Translations under genes and position numbers: made by a program
Source: Achromobacter sp. ASV32
GTDB lineage: Bacteria; Pseudomonadota; Gammaproteobacteria; Burkholderiales; Burkholderiaceae_B
DNA: 62,255 nucleotides
Reading direction: 5' to 3'
NCBI RefSeq assembly: GCF_016428805.1
Contig: NZ_JAELTJ010000021.1
Coordinates: 1 to 62,255, forward strand
In this document: positions 8,413-17,938 of the stretch, in pieces
How the letters are laid out: each line of letters opens with the position of its first letter
Numbering within the stretch: position 1 is the first letter of the stretch
The notes under the pieces: model-generated
Database searches by the model: none
What the model was told of the DNA's origin: nothing
Seen by the model: the letters and a program-made list of their open reading frames with translations, nothing else

Positions 8413-9697
8413 ATTCGTCCTGCGGCTCTTCGTGGTACTGGCGGTGGGCTTCGTGATTTCGAACGAAGTCGTGGACCGATCCGCCAACTACCTGTTCGAG
8501 CCGGTCAGCGACGCCTACACCCGCGAATCGGTGCGCGGCCAGATCCACAGCCTGGTGCAGGAACTGTCCAAGGTCGATCCGGCCGCCCGCGCCGCCCACA
8601 TCGAGCAGCAGCTGGCGCCGTACTACGGCCTGGGGCTGCGGGTATTCAATGCCTCGGACTACAACGCCAGCGACAAAGAGCGCCGCATCGCCGCCAGCGG
8701 CGATTTTTTCATCCGCGACAAGATGCAGACCTTCGTGGCGGCCATTCCCGGCCCCGGCCACCAGTGGCTGGAGGTCAAGCTGCCGCCCGAGCCGTCGTTC
8801 GGCCCCTGGGTGATCGCGGCGGTGTATTCGGCCCTGGGCCTGCTGCTGTGCGCGTTCATGCTGGTGTGGGCGCTGCCCATCTGGCGCGACCTGGAGGCCC
8901 TGAAGACCGCCGCGCTGCGCATGGGGCAAGGCGACCTGCAGGCCCGCGTGCGCCTGTCGCGCCATTCCAGCATCGGCAACCTGGGCGATACCTTCAACCT
9001 GATGTCCGAGCGTATCGCCGCGCTGATCGGCAACCAGCGCGAGCTGACCAATGCCGTCTCGCACGAGCTGCGCACGCCCATCGCGCGGCTGACGTTCGAG
9101 CTCGACATGATCGGCCGCGCCGACGCGCCGGCCGAGCGCAAGCGCCTGATCGACGACATGAAAAGCGACGTGGCCGAGCTGGACAGCATGGCCTCCGAGC
9201 TGCTGATGTACGCGCGCCTGGAGCACAAGAGCGATGGCGTGGCGCTGCAGCCGCAGGACGCGCGCAGCTGGCTGGATTCGGTGGTGCAGCACGCCGGTTT
9301 TGAAGCCGGGCAATCCGGCGTGCGCCTTGAAGTCGTGCTGTGCCAGGTCACCGAGGTGCACCTGCACCAGCGCTACATGACGCGGGCGCTTCTGAACCTG
9401 CTGCAAAACGCCATCCGCTATGCCGGCGGCCGGGTGCAGGTCAGCCTGATTTCCCCGGCGCCGCGCGAGTACGTGCTGATGGTCGACGACGACGGCCCGG
9501 GCATCCCGCCGGCCGACCGGGTCCGCATCTTCGAACCCTTCATCCGCCTGGACGAAAGCCGCGACCGCGTCACCGGCGGCACCGGGCTGGGGCTGGCCAT
9601 CGTGAACCGGGTCGCGCGCTGGCACAACGGCACCGCCGAGGCCACCGACAGTCCGCTGGGCGGTGCCCGTTTCATCGTCAGCTGGAAGGCCGCCTGA
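8405..9697 (+). CDS. rstB: Sensor histidine kinase, RstB-like
   Basis: The 430-residue protein has an N-terminal membrane segment (about 3-20), a periplasmic sensor of about 110 residues, a second membrane segment (about 135-158), a HAMP linker, an H-box SHELRTP with His220, and an ATPase domain with N box (LLNLLQNAIRYA), DDDGPGIP and GTGLGLAIV. The C-terminal IFEPFIRLDESRDR block is very like E. coli RstB. The ATG overlaps the rstA stop by 8 bases. The signal is unknown. Confidence 0.9.
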   Translation: MIKFVLRLFVVLAVGFVISNEVVDRSANYLFEPVSDAYTRESVRGQIHSLVQELSKVDPAARAAHIEQQLAPYYGLGLRVFNASDYNASDKERRIAASGDFFIRDKMQTFVAAIPGPGHQWLEVKLPPEPSFGPWVIAAVYSALGLLLCAFMLVWALPIWRDLEALKTAALRMGQGDLQARVRLSRHSSIGNLGDTFNLMSERIAALIGNQRELTNAVSHELRTPIARLTFELDMIGRADAPAERKRLIDDMKSDVAELDSMASELLMYARLEHKSDGVALQPQDARSWLDSVVQHAGFEAGQSGVRLEVVLCQVTEVHLHQRYMTRALLNLLQNAIRYAGGRVQVSLISPAPREYVLMVDDDGPGIPPADRVRIFEPFIRLDESRDRVTGGTGLGLAIVNRVARWHNGTAEATDSPLGGARFIVSWKAA

Positions 9698-9836
9698 GCC
9701 TGCCTGGCGGGCAGGCGGCCCCACGTAAACAAACTTCACAATCTGCCCGGCCATTCTTCACAAACTCCCTACAAAGCGGGAAAGATCGGCGCGGCGTCCC
9801 TGACTAGCATGACGGCAATTCTTCCAAAAGGAAATT

Positions 9837-10952
9837 GTGCCCGTCATGTTTTCGCTTACCCGCCTGGCCGCTGTCGCCATGCTCCTGATCGCCGCGGGCG
9901 GTTGCCAGGGCATGGCCCCGGCCGCGCCGCCCGCCATCGCCAAGGGCGATTACCCCGCGGTGGTGGCGTACCTGAAGCAGCGCATCGCCCACGACATGGG
10001 CCAGCAACGGGTGCCGGGTCTGTCGATCGCCATCGTCGATGACCAGCGCGTCGTCTGGAGCACGGGCTTTGGCTATGCGGATGCCGCGCGCCACCGCAAC
10101 GCCACCGGCGACACACTGTACCGGGTCGGCGCGCTGTCCAAGGTGGTGACCGCCGCGGGCGTGCTGCGCGCCGCCGATGATGGCCGCCTGTCGCTCGACA
10201 GCCCGGCCGGCGACGCATTGCCAGAGTGGCAATTCGAGCCGCGCCGCGCGGCTATGAGCTGGATGGGCACGCATCCGTTCACCGCCCGTCGCCTGCTGGC
10301 GCTGCGTCCGGATACCTTGGAAGACACCATGGGCCGGGCCCGCGCCGACATGGGCTACGCCCTGCTGGGCGACATGGTTGCGCACGTGGCCGAGGAACCC
10401 TTCGACACCTATGTGCGGCGCACGCTGTTGCAGCCCCTGAACATTCCCCGTACCGGCTTTCGGCTCGCCGCCGAACACGATGCGTCGCGCGAGTTGCGCG
10501 CGGCCGGCTACCGCCGTGGCGTGCCCTGGGTGGAAACGCCGCAGTCCAACGAGGCCGCCGACGGCCTGTGGGCCAGCTCCGCCGAGATGGCGCGCTTTTC
10601 CAGCATGTTGTTCGCCGGCGGCACCTACCAGGGCCGCCGTGTCCTGAAGGATGCATCCGCCAGTGCGGTGCTGAACCTGGAAACCGTGGCCAATGGCATG
10701 GATCTGGAATGCCGCCTGGCGCTGTCCTGGCTGGCTGCGCCCTGTGATGCCGACGACATCGCCGGCGACACGCTGCGTCAGCACAGCGGCGCGACCGAGG
10801 CCTTCCATGCGCGCTGGGTGCTGGCGCCGCGTGAAAAGCTGGCGGTGCTGGTGATGAGCAATGCCGATACGTCCGAGCCCCTGGTGGCCTCGGTTTCCAG
10901 CCTGGCGATGAACCTGATGCGCCAGGCCAAGCTTGGCCCGGCGCAAGAGTAA
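9837..10952 (+). CDS. Beta-lactamase-fold (class C/EstB-type) lipoprotein lacking catalytic serine
   Basis: The 371-residue protein starts at GTG after AAGGA (ATG at 9846 is an alternative). It has a lipoprotein signal with a lipobox-like AAGGC near residue 23. The fold is of the serine beta-lactamase-like/esterase family: GLSIAIVDD, LYRVG..SK, a GYALLG block and HSGATEAF. The SxxK nucleophile position is Ala99 (GALSK), keeping Lys102. The Tyr-Ser-Asn position before GYALLG reads Arg169-Ala170-Asp171. The frame is otherwise intact. It is therefore probably not a serine hydrolase but a binding or regulatory paralogue; ligand unknown. Confidence 0.8.
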   Translation: MPVMFSLTRLAAVAMLLIAAGGCQGMAPAAPPAIAKGDYPAVVAYLKQRIAHDMGQQRVPGLSIAIVDDQRVVWSTGFGYADAARHRNATGDTLYRVGALSKVVTAAGVLRAADDGRLSLDSPAGDALPEWQFEPRRAAMSWMGTHPFTARRLLALRPDTLEDTMGRARADMGYALLGDMVAHVAEEPFDTYVRRTLLQPLNIPRTGFRLAAEHDASRELRAAGYRRGVPWVETPQSNEAADGLWASSAEMARFSSMLFAGGTYQGRRVLKDASASAVLNLETVANGMDLECRLALSWLAAPCDADDIAGDTLRQHSGATEAFHARWVLAPREKLAVLVMSNADTSEPLVASVSSLAMNLMRQAKLGPAQE

Positions 10953-11016
10953 GTCCGCGTCGCGTGATCGCGGCGCACCTGCGTTTCCCCCTCAACCTCG
11001 TTTCCTGGATGTACTT

Positions 11017-11913
11017 ATGAAGCGATCTCCCGCTCTGTCCTCGTTGCCGCGCCGCGCCGGCGCAGTGTGTTTGCTGGCGTGTCTGCCGGCCGTGTCGTCC
11101 GCCGCCGGCGAATTGGTCGCCGACAACTCGGTCTACAGTTCGCGCGGCGCCGGTTCGCGCGGCATCGACGTGCCCACCGGCACCGACAAGCCGGCCGACG
11201 AATGGAAGTTCTATGGCACCCTGGGCGTGGGCTACGCGCCGCGCTACAGCGGCAGCGATGAAAGCTCGGCGCTGCCGGTGTTCGGGCTGGGGATCCGCAG
11301 CCCGGGCGGCTTCTTCCTGGATACGGCGCACGGCCTGGGCTGGGAAACGCAGGCGCTCAGCAGCACCTTCCGTTTCTACGTCGCGCCCAGCGCCTCGCGC
11401 AAAGACCACAAGAGCGGCTTTCAAGGCTCGAACAAGCTGCGCGGCTTGGGCGACATCAAGAGCCGTGCCCAGATCGGCATGGACGCCGAAACCACGCTCG
11501 GCCCGGTCACGCTGTCGGCCACCGTGGCGCACGCCTTCAAAAAGGGCGATGACCGCGACGTGGGCAGCGCCTACACGCTGTTCAACCTGGGCGCCAGCAC
11601 CACGGTGTACGAAGGGTCGGCCGGCTCGCTGTCGCTGGCGTTGACGGGCAACTTCGGCGACGGCAACTACATGCGCACCTGGTACGGCGTGAGCGACCGC
11701 CAGTCGCAGAAATCGGGCTATCGCCGCTACAACCCCAAGGGCGGGCTGGAAAGCGTGGGCCTGGGTGCGACCTGGGCGCTGCCGCTCAGCAAGGAATGGT
11801 CGTGGTCGGTCATGGCCGAAGCGCGCCGCCTGTACGGCGATGCGGCTGACAGCCCGATCGTGAAGGACCGCAACCAGTACTCGATCGGCACGGCGGTGAC
11901 GTACACGTACTGA
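11017..11913 (+). CDS. mipA: MipA/OmpV family outer-membrane protein
   Basis: The 298-residue protein has a signal peptide (about 1-27, ending VSSAAG) and alternating beta-strands ending in an aromatic C-terminus (TAVTYTY), as in MipA/OmpV porin-like barrels. Landmarks are LGVGYAPRYSGSDE and LGATWALPLSKEW. The family includes MltA-interacting scaffold proteins and stress-responsive porins; which applies is not clear. The preceding gene ends 64 bases upstream, so cotranscription is possible. Confidence 0.85.
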   Translation: MKRSPALSSLPRRAGAVCLLACLPAVSSAAGELVADNSVYSSRGAGSRGIDVPTGTDKPADEWKFYGTLGVGYAPRYSGSDESSALPVFGLGIRSPGGFFLDTAHGLGWETQALSSTFRFYVAPSASRKDHKSGFQGSNKLRGLGDIKSRAQIGMDAETTLGPVTLSATVAHAFKKGDDRDVGSAYTLFNLGASTTVYEGSAGSLSLALTGNFGDGNYMRTWYGVSDRQSQKSGYRRYNPKGGLESVGLGATWALPLSKEWSWSVMAEARRLYGDAADSPIVKDRNQYSIGTAVTYTY

Positions 11914-11946
11914 GAACGGGAGCCTTGCCCGGAGGGGGGAAGGGGA

Positions 11947-11982
11947 GGCGGCGCCGGCGGGCAGTATGCCGCGGGCGCCGCC
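11947..11982. terminator. GC-rich hairpin between convergent mipA and ugpC
   Basis: Inverted repeat GGCGGCGCC (11947-11955) and GGCGCCGCC (11974-11982) lies between two convergent genes. There is no T tract, so it may only be a weak or Rho-assisted terminator. Confidence 0.4.
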
Positions 11983-11991
11983 AGGAAGGCC

Positions 11992-13080
11992 TTACAGGCC
12001 TTGCACGCGGCGGCCGGTATCGGCCTCGAACCAGTGCAGCGGGTGACGGCCGTCCGGGCCGACGTTGACGCGATCGCCCACCTTGGCTGAGGACTCGGAC
12101 AATTGGCGGGTGGTGCAGCGCACGACCAGCGTGGTCTTGCCGCAGCGGCAGTGCACCAGCTGTTCGGAACCCAGCGTTTCGACCATCTCGACTTCAGCCG
12201 GCACGCCCTGCGTGTTCAGCAGCATGTGTTCGGGGCGCATGCCCATGATGAACTTGCGGCCGCGCACCTGCGCCGGCACCTGCAGCGGCGAGATTTCCAG
12301 CGCCAGACCGTCGGTGGTCTGCACCGTGCCGTCGCCGGACACGTTCACTTCCATCAGGTTCATGGGCGGCGAGCCGATGAAGCCGGCCACGAAGGTCGAG
12401 GCGGGCTTTTCGAACACTTCCATGGGGGTGCCGATCTGCTCGGGCACGCCCTGGTACATGACGATCATGCGATGCGCCAGCGTCATGGCCTCGACCTGGT
12501 CGTGCGTGACGTACAGGCTGGTCGTGCCCAGGCGGCGATGCAGCTTCATGATTTCCAGGCGCATCGCCACGCGCAACTTGGCGTCCAGGTTCGACAGCGG
12601 TTCGTCGAACAGGAAGACCTTGGGTTCACGCACGATGGCGCGGCCCATGGCCACGCGCTGGCGCTGGCCGCCGGACAGGGCGCGCGGACGGCGGTCCAGC
12701 AGGTGGCCCAGTTCCAGGATCTGCGCGGCGATGTCCACGCGCTTCTTGATTTCGTCCTTGGAGAACTTGCGGATCTTCAAGCCGTAGGCCATGTTCTCGA
12801 ACACGGTCATGTGCGGGTAGAGCGCGTAGTTCTGGAACACCATCGCGATGTCGCGTTCAGCCGGTTCCAGCGTGTTGACGACTTTGTCGTCGATCACGAT
12901 CTCGCCGCTGGTCACGGTTTCCAGGCCGGCGACCATGCGCATCAGCGTGGACTTGCCGCAGCCGGACGGACCGACGATGACGATGAATTCGCCGTCCTTC
13001 ACATCCATGTCGATGCCATGGATGACCGGCACATTGCCGGCATAGGTTTTCTTTACGTTGCGAAAGCTGAGAGTAGCCAT
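11992..13080 (-). CDS. ugpC: sn-Glycerol-3-phosphate import ATP-binding protein UgpC
   Basis: The 362-residue ATPase has Walker [10 protein letters not shown], the signature [14 protein letters not shown], Walker [13 protein letters not shown] and the H-loop THD, followed by an OB-fold C-terminal domain, as in the MalK/UgpC class. It is the last gene of a minus-strand ugpB-A-E-C operon, 50 bases after ugpE. In the family it powers uptake of sn-glycerol-3-phosphate and glycerophosphodiesters. No ugpQ phosphodiesterase follows, unlike E. coli ugpBAECQ. Confidence 0.95.
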   Translation of the reverse strand: MATLSFRNVKKTYAGNVPVIHGIDMDVKDGEFIVIVGPSGCGKSTLMRMVAGLETVTSGEIVIDDKVVNTLEPAERDIAMVFQNYALYPHMTVFENMAYGLKIRKFSKDEIKKRVDIAAQILELGHLLDRRPRALSGGQRQRVAMGRAIVREPKVFLFDEPLSNLDAKLRVAMRLEIMKLHRRLGTTSLYVTHDQVEAMTLAHRMIVMYQGVPEQIGTPMEVFEKPASTFVAGFIGSPPMNLMEVNVSGDGTVQTTDGLALEISPLQVPAQVRGRKFIMGMRPEHMLLNTQGVPAEVEMVETLGSEQLVHCRCGKTTLVVRCTTRQLSESSAKVGDRVNVGPDGRHPLHWFEADTGRRVQGL

Positions 13081-13130
13081 GAGTTATTCGTATTCGGAGT
13101 CGTTGTCGGGTGGGCGATAGCGGGCGAGCG

Positions 13131-13982
13131 TCACTTTTCAGTGTCGACCAGACCCTTGACGAACCATTTCTGCATCAGGATGACGACCAGCGCCGGCGGA
13201 ATCATGGCCAGCATGGCGGTGGCCATGGTGATGTTCCATTCGGTGACGCTGTCGCCGCCGCTGATCATCCGCTTGATGCCGATGACGACGGGGTACATGT
13301 CTTCCTGCGTGGTCACCAGCAGCGGCCACAGGTATTGGTTCCAGCCGTAGATGAACTGGATCACGAACAGCGCGGCGATGCTGGTCTTGGACAGCGGCAG
13401 CAGCACATCGCGGAAGAACCGCACCGGGCCGGCGCCGTCGATGCGCGCGGCTTCGATGAGCTCGTCCGGCACCGTCAGGAAGAACTGGCGGAACAGGAAC
13501 GTGGCCGTGGCCGACGCGATCAGCGGCAGGGTCAGGCCCGCGTAGCTGTTGAGCAGGCCCAGGTCGGCCACCACCTTGTAGGTGGGCGCGATCCGCACTT
13601 CGACCGGCAGCATCAGCGTGACGAAGATCATCCAGAAAAAGAACATGCGGCCGGGGAAGCGGAAATACACCACCGCGAAGGCCGACAGCAGCGAGATCGC
13701 GATCTTGCCGATGGAAATCGCCAGCGCCATGATCAGGCTGACGTACATCATGCGGCCGACCGGCGCGCCGGAGGAACCGCCCGACGAGCCGCCGAACAGC
13801 GCCTGCATGTAGTTGTCGACGAAATGCGGACCGGGGATCAGCGACATCGGCGCTTGCGCGACTTCCTGGGCGGTCTGGGTGGACGCGACGAAAGTGACGT
13901 AAAGCGGAAATGCCACCATCGCCACGCCGCAGAGCAGGATGACGTGGGCCAGAATATCCAGCCAGGGACGGCGTTCAACCAT
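13131..13982 (-). CDS. ugpE: sn-Glycerol-3-phosphate ABC transporter permease UgpE
   Basis: The 283-residue protein has six predicted membrane segments and the binding-protein-dependent permease EAA loop ([23 protein letters not shown] as two adjoining blocks, about residues 190-212). Size and ending VKGLVDTEK fit UgpE. The gene lies 21 bases downstream of ugpA and forms the second half of the heterodimeric channel. Confidence 0.95.
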   Translation of the reverse strand: MVERRPWLDILAHVILLCGVAMVAFPLYVTFVASTQTAQEVAQAPMSLIPGPHFVDNYMQALFGGSSGGSSGAPVGRMMYVSLIMALAISIGKIAISLLSAFAVVYFRFPGRMFFFWMIFVTLMLPVEVRIAPTYKVVADLGLLNSYAGLTLPLIASATATFLFRQFFLTVPDELIEAARIDGAGPVRFFRDVLLPLSKTSIAALFVIQFIYGWNQYLWPLLVTTQEDMYPVVIGIKRMISGGDSVTEWNITMATAMLAMIPPALVVILMQKWFVKGLVDTEK

Positions 13983-14003
13983 TGTTATTAGCCTCGAACA
14001 AAA

Positions 14004-14885
14004 TCAATACTGCACTTTGCGGTCGACGTAGCGGAACTGCACGACCGTCAAGGCAACCACAATGAACATCAGCACCACCGACTGGGCCGCGGACGAGCCG
14101 AGGTCCAGGCCGCGGAAGCCGTCGCTGTACACCTTGTAGACCAGGATCGAGGTCGACGTGCCCGGACCGCCCTGCGTGGTGGTGTCCACCACCGCGAAGG
14201 TGTCGAAGAAGGCATAGATGATGTTGACGACCAGCAGGAAGAACGTGGTCGGCGAGAGCAGCGGGAACACGATGCTCCAGAAGCGGCGCGCCGGGCTGGC
14301 GCCATCGATCGCGGCCGCTTCGATGAGCGAGCGCGGAATCGATTGCAGGCCGGCCAGGAAGAACAGGAAGTTGTACGAGACCTGCTTCCAGACGGCGGCG
14401 ACCAGCACCAGGATCATGGCCTGGTTGCCGTCAAGACGCGGGTTCCAGTCGACGCCCGATTTGCGCAGCGCGACGGCCAGGATGCCCACGGAAGGCGAGA
14501 ACATGAACAGCCACAGCACGCCGACGACGGCGGGCGCCACGGCGTAGGGCCAGATGAGCAGCGTCTTGTACAGCCCGGCGCCGCGGATCACGCGGTCCGC
14601 CATGACGGCCAGCAGCAAGGACACGCCCAGGCCGACCACCGCCACCAGGATCGAGAACACGGCGGTGACGCGGAAGGAATCGAGATAGGCCTGTTGCGAG
14701 AACAGTTCCATGAAGTTGTCGAAGCCGACGAACTCGGACGACAAGCCGAAAGCATCTTCCAGGCGCATGGACTGCCACATGGCTTGTCCGGCGGGAAGGA
14801 AGAAGAAGACCACGGTAATGATGAGCTGCGGCAGGAGCAGCAGATAGGGCAAGGTCTTATGCCCGAAGACAACACGTTTTTCCAT
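14004..14885 (-). CDS. ugpA: sn-Glycerol-3-phosphate ABC transporter permease UgpA
   Basis: The 293-residue protein has six membrane segments and the EAA loop [17 protein letters not shown]. The N-terminus [20 protein letters not shown] resembles UgpA. The ribosome site AGGT lies upstream of the ATG. A perfect hairpin separates it from ugpB, which probably lowers permease expression relative to the receptor. Confidence 0.95.
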   Translation of the reverse strand: MEKRVVFGHKTLPYLLLLPQLIITVVFFFLPAGQAMWQSMRLEDAFGLSSEFVGFDNFMELFSQQAYLDSFRVTAVFSILVAVVGLGVSLLLAVMADRVIRGAGLYKTLLIWPYAVAPAVVGVLWLFMFSPSVGILAVALRKSGVDWNPRLDGNQAMILVLVAAVWKQVSYNFLFFLAGLQSIPRSLIEAAAIDGASPARRFWSIVFPLLSPTTFFLLVVNIIYAFFDTFAVVDTTTQGGPGTSTSILVYKVYSDGFRGLDLGSSAAQSVVLMFIVVALTVVQFRYVDRKVQY

Positions 14886-14920
14886 TGGGGGGACCTAATG
14901 GGTACTCATGAAAACACGAT

Positions 14921-14957
14921 AGGCTTAAAGCCCTAAAAAAACCAGGGCTTTAAGCCT
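14921..14957 (-). promoter_or_regulatory. Perfect intercistronic hairpin between ugpB and ugpA
   Basis: A 14-bp perfect stem (AGGCTTAAAGCCCT at 14921-14934, complementary to 14944-14957) with a 9-base loop lies after ugpB and before ugpA. On the minus strand it is followed by a moderately T-rich stretch, so it could act as an attenuator or as a barrier to 3' exonucleases. A second, weaker pairing (14970-14979 with 15026-15035) encloses a small CGCGAA/TTCGCG hairpin nearby. Confidence 0.8.
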
Positions 14958-15043
14958 TGTTCGCTCGTGCCGGGCGCCTTGCAAGTCCTTGTCGCGAAAG
15001 AAGAATTCGCGGCCAAAACCGTGTCAGGCGCCCGGAAAGGGCG

Positions 15044-16357
15044 TTACTTTACACTCTTCTCGAACTTTTCCAGCAGTTCATTGCCACGCTTGACGATGTT
15101 TTCGGCGCCGTCCTTGGCCGCGACCTTGCCGGACACGATGCGTTCGATTTCGGCGTCTTCGATTTCACGGATCTGCGGCAGGAAGCCCAGGCGCAGGCCG
15201 CGCGATTGCGCGGTGGTTTCGACGTTCAGCTGCTTGACGCCGACTTCGGTGCCCGGGTTCTTGTCATAGAAACCCTCTTTCTTGGTCAGCTCGTAGGCCG
15301 CCTTGGTGACCGGCACGTAGCCGGTCTGCTGGTGCCAGCGGGCGGCGATTTCGGGGCTGGCCAGGAACTTGAAGAACGCGGTTACGCCCTTGTAGGTTTC
15401 CGGCTTCTTGTTGGCGAAGACCCACAGCGAAGCGCCGCCGATGATGGTGTTCTGCGGCGCGCCTTGCACGTCGGCGTAGTAGGGCAGGGTCGAGGTGCCG
15501 AACTCGAACTTGGCGTTCTTGGCGATGTTGGCGCGCAGGCCGGACGAGCCGGTGATCATGGCGCACTTGCCGCTGATGAACAGCGAGTTCGGCTCGTCGC
15601 CGCGGCCGCCATACATGAAGATGCCTTCCTTGCCGAGCTTGGCCAGGTTTTCCAGATGGCGCACGTGCAGCGGGGTGTTGATGGCGATGCGGGCGTCCAG
15701 GCCGCCGAAACCGTTGTCCTTGGTGGCATACGCCACGTTGTGCCAGGCCGAGAACGTTTCCAGCTGGACCCACGACGGCCACGACGTGGTGTAGCCGCAT
15801 TCCTGGCCCGCGGCCTTGAGCTTCTGGCCGGCGGCGGCCAGCTCTTCCCAGGTCTTGGGCGGCTTGTCGGCATCCAGGCCGGCCTTCTTGAAGGCGTCCT
15901 TGTTGTAGTAGAACACCACGGTCGAGCTGTTGAAGGGCATCGACACCAGCTTGCCGTCGGCCGACGAGTAGTAGCCGGCCACGGCGCCGATGAATTCCTT
16001 CGGATCGATCGGGTTGCCGACTTCTTCCGACATCTGCTGCACCGGCTTGATGGCGCCCTTGGCGTACATCATGGTGGCGGTGCCGACTTCGAACACCTGG
16101 AGAATGTCCGGGGCGTTGCCGGCGCGGAACGCGGCGATGCCGGCGTTCATGGATTCGCCGTAGTTGCCCTTGTAGACGGCCTTGACCTGGTAGTCGGGGT
16201 TCTTCTTGTTGAACTCTTCGACCAGGCCATTGACGCGGTCGCCCAGCGCGCCTTCCATCGAGTGCCAGAACGTGATTTCGGTAGCTGCCTGCGCGGAAGC
16301 GCCGGAAAACGCCGCCATGACCGCGGCGAAGGTGAGGGCAATTCGGTGGGATCGCAT
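15044..16357 (-). CDS. ugpB: sn-Glycerol-3-phosphate-binding periplasmic protein UgpB
   Basis: The 437-residue receptor has a signal peptide ending SAQAATEITFWH and the UgpB landmarks FWHSMEGALGDRVNGLVEEFN and MPFNSSTVVFYYNKDAF. The start at 16357 is preceded by GGAGGAAA at good spacing; the longer frame from 16417 adds a non-signal leader. It is the first gene of the operon and is preceded by a PhoB-type box, so phosphate starvation control is likely. Confidence 0.95.
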   Translation of the reverse strand: MRSHRIALTFAAVMAAFSGASAQAATEITFWHSMEGALGDRVNGLVEEFNKKNPDYQVKAVYKGNYGESMNAGIAAFRAGNAPDILQVFEVGTATMMYAKGAIKPVQQMSEEVGNPIDPKEFIGAVAGYYSSADGKLVSMPFNSSTVVFYYNKDAFKKAGLDADKPPKTWEELAAAGQKLKAAGQECGYTTSWPSWVQLETFSAWHNVAYATKDNGFGGLDARIAINTPLHVRHLENLAKLGKEGIFMYGGRGDEPNSLFISGKCAMITGSSGLRANIAKNAKFEFGTSTLPYYADVQGAPQNTIIGGASLWVFANKKPETYKGVTAFFKFLASPEIAARWHQQTGYVPVTKAAYELTKKEGFYDKNPGTEVGVKQLNVETTAQSRGLRLGFLPQIREIEDAEIERIVSGKVAAKDGAENIVKRGNELLEKFEKSVK

Positions 16358-16436
16358 GAGAGGTTTCCTCCAGTTGGGCATGTATCGCGCACAGGGTTGT
16401 CCGGGCGCGGAAAACACGTCACCTTATGAATTGTTT

Positions 16437-16465
16437 GTGACAAAACCGTGACTTTCACATCACTT
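16437..16465 (-). promoter_or_regulatory. Candidate Pho box upstream of ugpB
   Basis: Read on the minus strand there are three 7-base units with an 11-base period: AAGTGAT, AAGTCAC and TTGTCAC, separated by 4-base spacers. This is the architecture of PhoB boxes (CTGTCAT repeats). It lies about 80 bases before the ugpB start. In E. coli the ugp operon belongs to the Pho regulon, which supports the reading. Confidence 0.65.
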
Positions 16466-16553
16466 AAAACGCCTGTCAAATTGCGCGTTTCAGGCGCGAA
16501 CGAACATTTTCTTTTTTTTCCAGGGTGAACCTCCCGGTTTACAATCGCTTCCT

Positions 16554-17387
16554 ATGAAAAACGAACTTTCGATTGCGTTCATCGGCGGCGGCAATATGGC
16601 CGCTGCGCTGGCCGCCGGTCTGGCCGGCAAAGTATGCCCCGCCGGCAGCATCCATGTCATTGACATTAACCAGGATTCCCACGCCTCCTGGCAGGCCCGC
16701 GGCATGACCACCGCAACGGCCCCCGACGAGGCCCTGGCGGCCTGCCGCGTCTGGGTGTTCGCGGTCAAGCCACAGAACATGAAAGACGTTGTGGCTTCCA
16801 CGCGTCAGTGGTTGCGAGACGACACGTTGGTGGTAAGCGTGGCGGCCGGCATCCGCGCCGATACGCTGGCAGGATGGCTGGGATCGCCCGGCGCGCCGTG
16901 GCGCCGCCTGGTGCGTTGCATGCCCAATACGCCAGCGCTGGTCGGGGCCGGCATCACCGGCCTGGCCGCGCTGGACGGGGTGGGGCAGGCCGATCGCGAC
17001 CTGGCCGCCACCTTGCTGGGCAGCGTCGGCGAAGTGGTCTGGGTGGCCGACGACGCGGCGCTGGATGCCGTCACCGCCTTGTCGGGCAGCGGCCCGGCCT
17101 ATGTGTTCCTGTTTCTCGAAGCCCTGATCGCGGGCGGCCAGAAGGTCGGCCTGACCGCCGAGCAGGCCCGCCAACTGGCCTTGGGCACGTTTGCCGGCGC
17201 CACGAAATTGGCGGCGGAGTCGTCCGACCCGCCTTCGGTCCTGCGCGAACGGGTCACGTCCAAGGGGGGCACCACCGCCGCGGCGCTGGCCGCCTTCGAT
17301 GCAGCGGGCTTTGCCGGCATCGTCGAAGACGCCATGGCCGCGGCCGCGCGCCGCTCGCGCGAGCTGGCCGAGGAGTTCGGCAAATGA
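16554..17387 (+). CDS. proC: Pyrroline-5-carboxylate reductase
   Basis: The 277-residue protein has an N-terminal NAD(P)-binding motif FIGGGNMAAALAAGL and the ProC signature LSGSGPAYVFLFLEA with the downstream segment REVTSKGGTT-like RVTSKGGTTAAAL. It catalyses the last step of proline synthesis in the cytoplasm. It is divergent from ugpB and overlaps the following VUT-family gene by 4 bases. Confidence 0.96.
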   Translation: MKNELSIAFIGGGNMAAALAAGLAGKVCPAGSIHVIDINQDSHASWQARGMTTATAPDEALAACRVWVFAVKPQNMKDVVASTRQWLRDDTLVVSVAAGIRADTLAGWLGSPGAPWRRLVRCMPNTPALVGAGITGLAALDGVGQADRDLAATLLGSVGEVVWVADDAALDAVTALSGSGPAYVFLFLEALIAGGQKVGLTAEQARQLALGTFAGATKLAAESSDPPSVLRERVTSKGGTTAAALAAFDAAGFAGIVEDAMAAAARRSRELAEEFGK

Positions 17388-17938
17388 GCCAGGCGGTCTC
17401 GCGCTTCGCGCCCATGAGCCGGGCGCAGTTCGGCATTGCCGTGCTGTGCATGCTGCTGGTGGTGGTGGGCTCGAACATCCTGGTGCAGGTGCCGCTGAAC
17501 AACTGGCTGACCTGGGGCGGCCTGTCGTATCCGGTCGCCTTCCTGGTGACCGATGTGCTGAACCGCCGCTTCGGCCCGGCCGCCGCGCGGCGCGTGGCCT
17601 GGTTCGGGTTCGCCGCGGCCCTGGCCGTGTCGGTGTGGGTGGCCTCGCCGCGCATCGCGCTGGCTTCGGGCCTGGCGTATATCTGCGCGCAACTGGTCGA
17701 CATCCAGGTGTTCGACCGCCTGCGCGACCAGCGCTGGTGGCGCGCGCCGCTGGTGTCGGGGGTGCTGGGCGCGGTGCTGGATACGGCCGTGTTCTTCAGC
17801 GTGGCGTTTGCCGCCACGGGCGCGCCGTGGGTCACCTGGATGGTCGGCGACCTGGCCGTGAAGCTGGCGGTCAACATCAGCATGCTGGCGCCGTTCCGGG
17901 CCCTGATGTGGAACCTGGCCAAACCGGCCAACGCCTGA
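17384..17938 (+). CDS. VUT family transporter (YhhQ-like, putative queuosine precursor transporter)
   Basis: The 184-residue membrane protein has about five to six hydrophobic segments, the block NWLTWGGLSYPVAFLVTDVLNRRFG and a later YICAQLVDIQVFDRLR, which are typical of the VUT/YhhQ family. Members are implicated in uptake of queuosine precursors (preQ0/preQ1). The start ATG overlaps the proC stop (ATGA), so the two are coupled. It is slightly shorter than E. coli YhhQ. Confidence 0.85.
   Translation: MSQAVSRFAPMSRAQFGIAVLCMLLVVVGSNILVQVPLNNWLTWGGLSYPVAFLVTDVLNRRFGPAAARRVAWFGFAAALAVSVWVASPRIALASGLAYICAQLVDIQVFDRLRDQRWWRAPLVSGVLGAVLDTAVFFSVAFAATGAPWVTWMVGDLAVKLAVNISMLAPFRALMWNLAKPANA

Noticed and set aside
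12103-13991. Long plus-strand frames opposite ugpC and ugpE
   Set aside because: Composition is His/Gln/Asp-rich without domains, and the minus-strand genes have complete ABC motifs.
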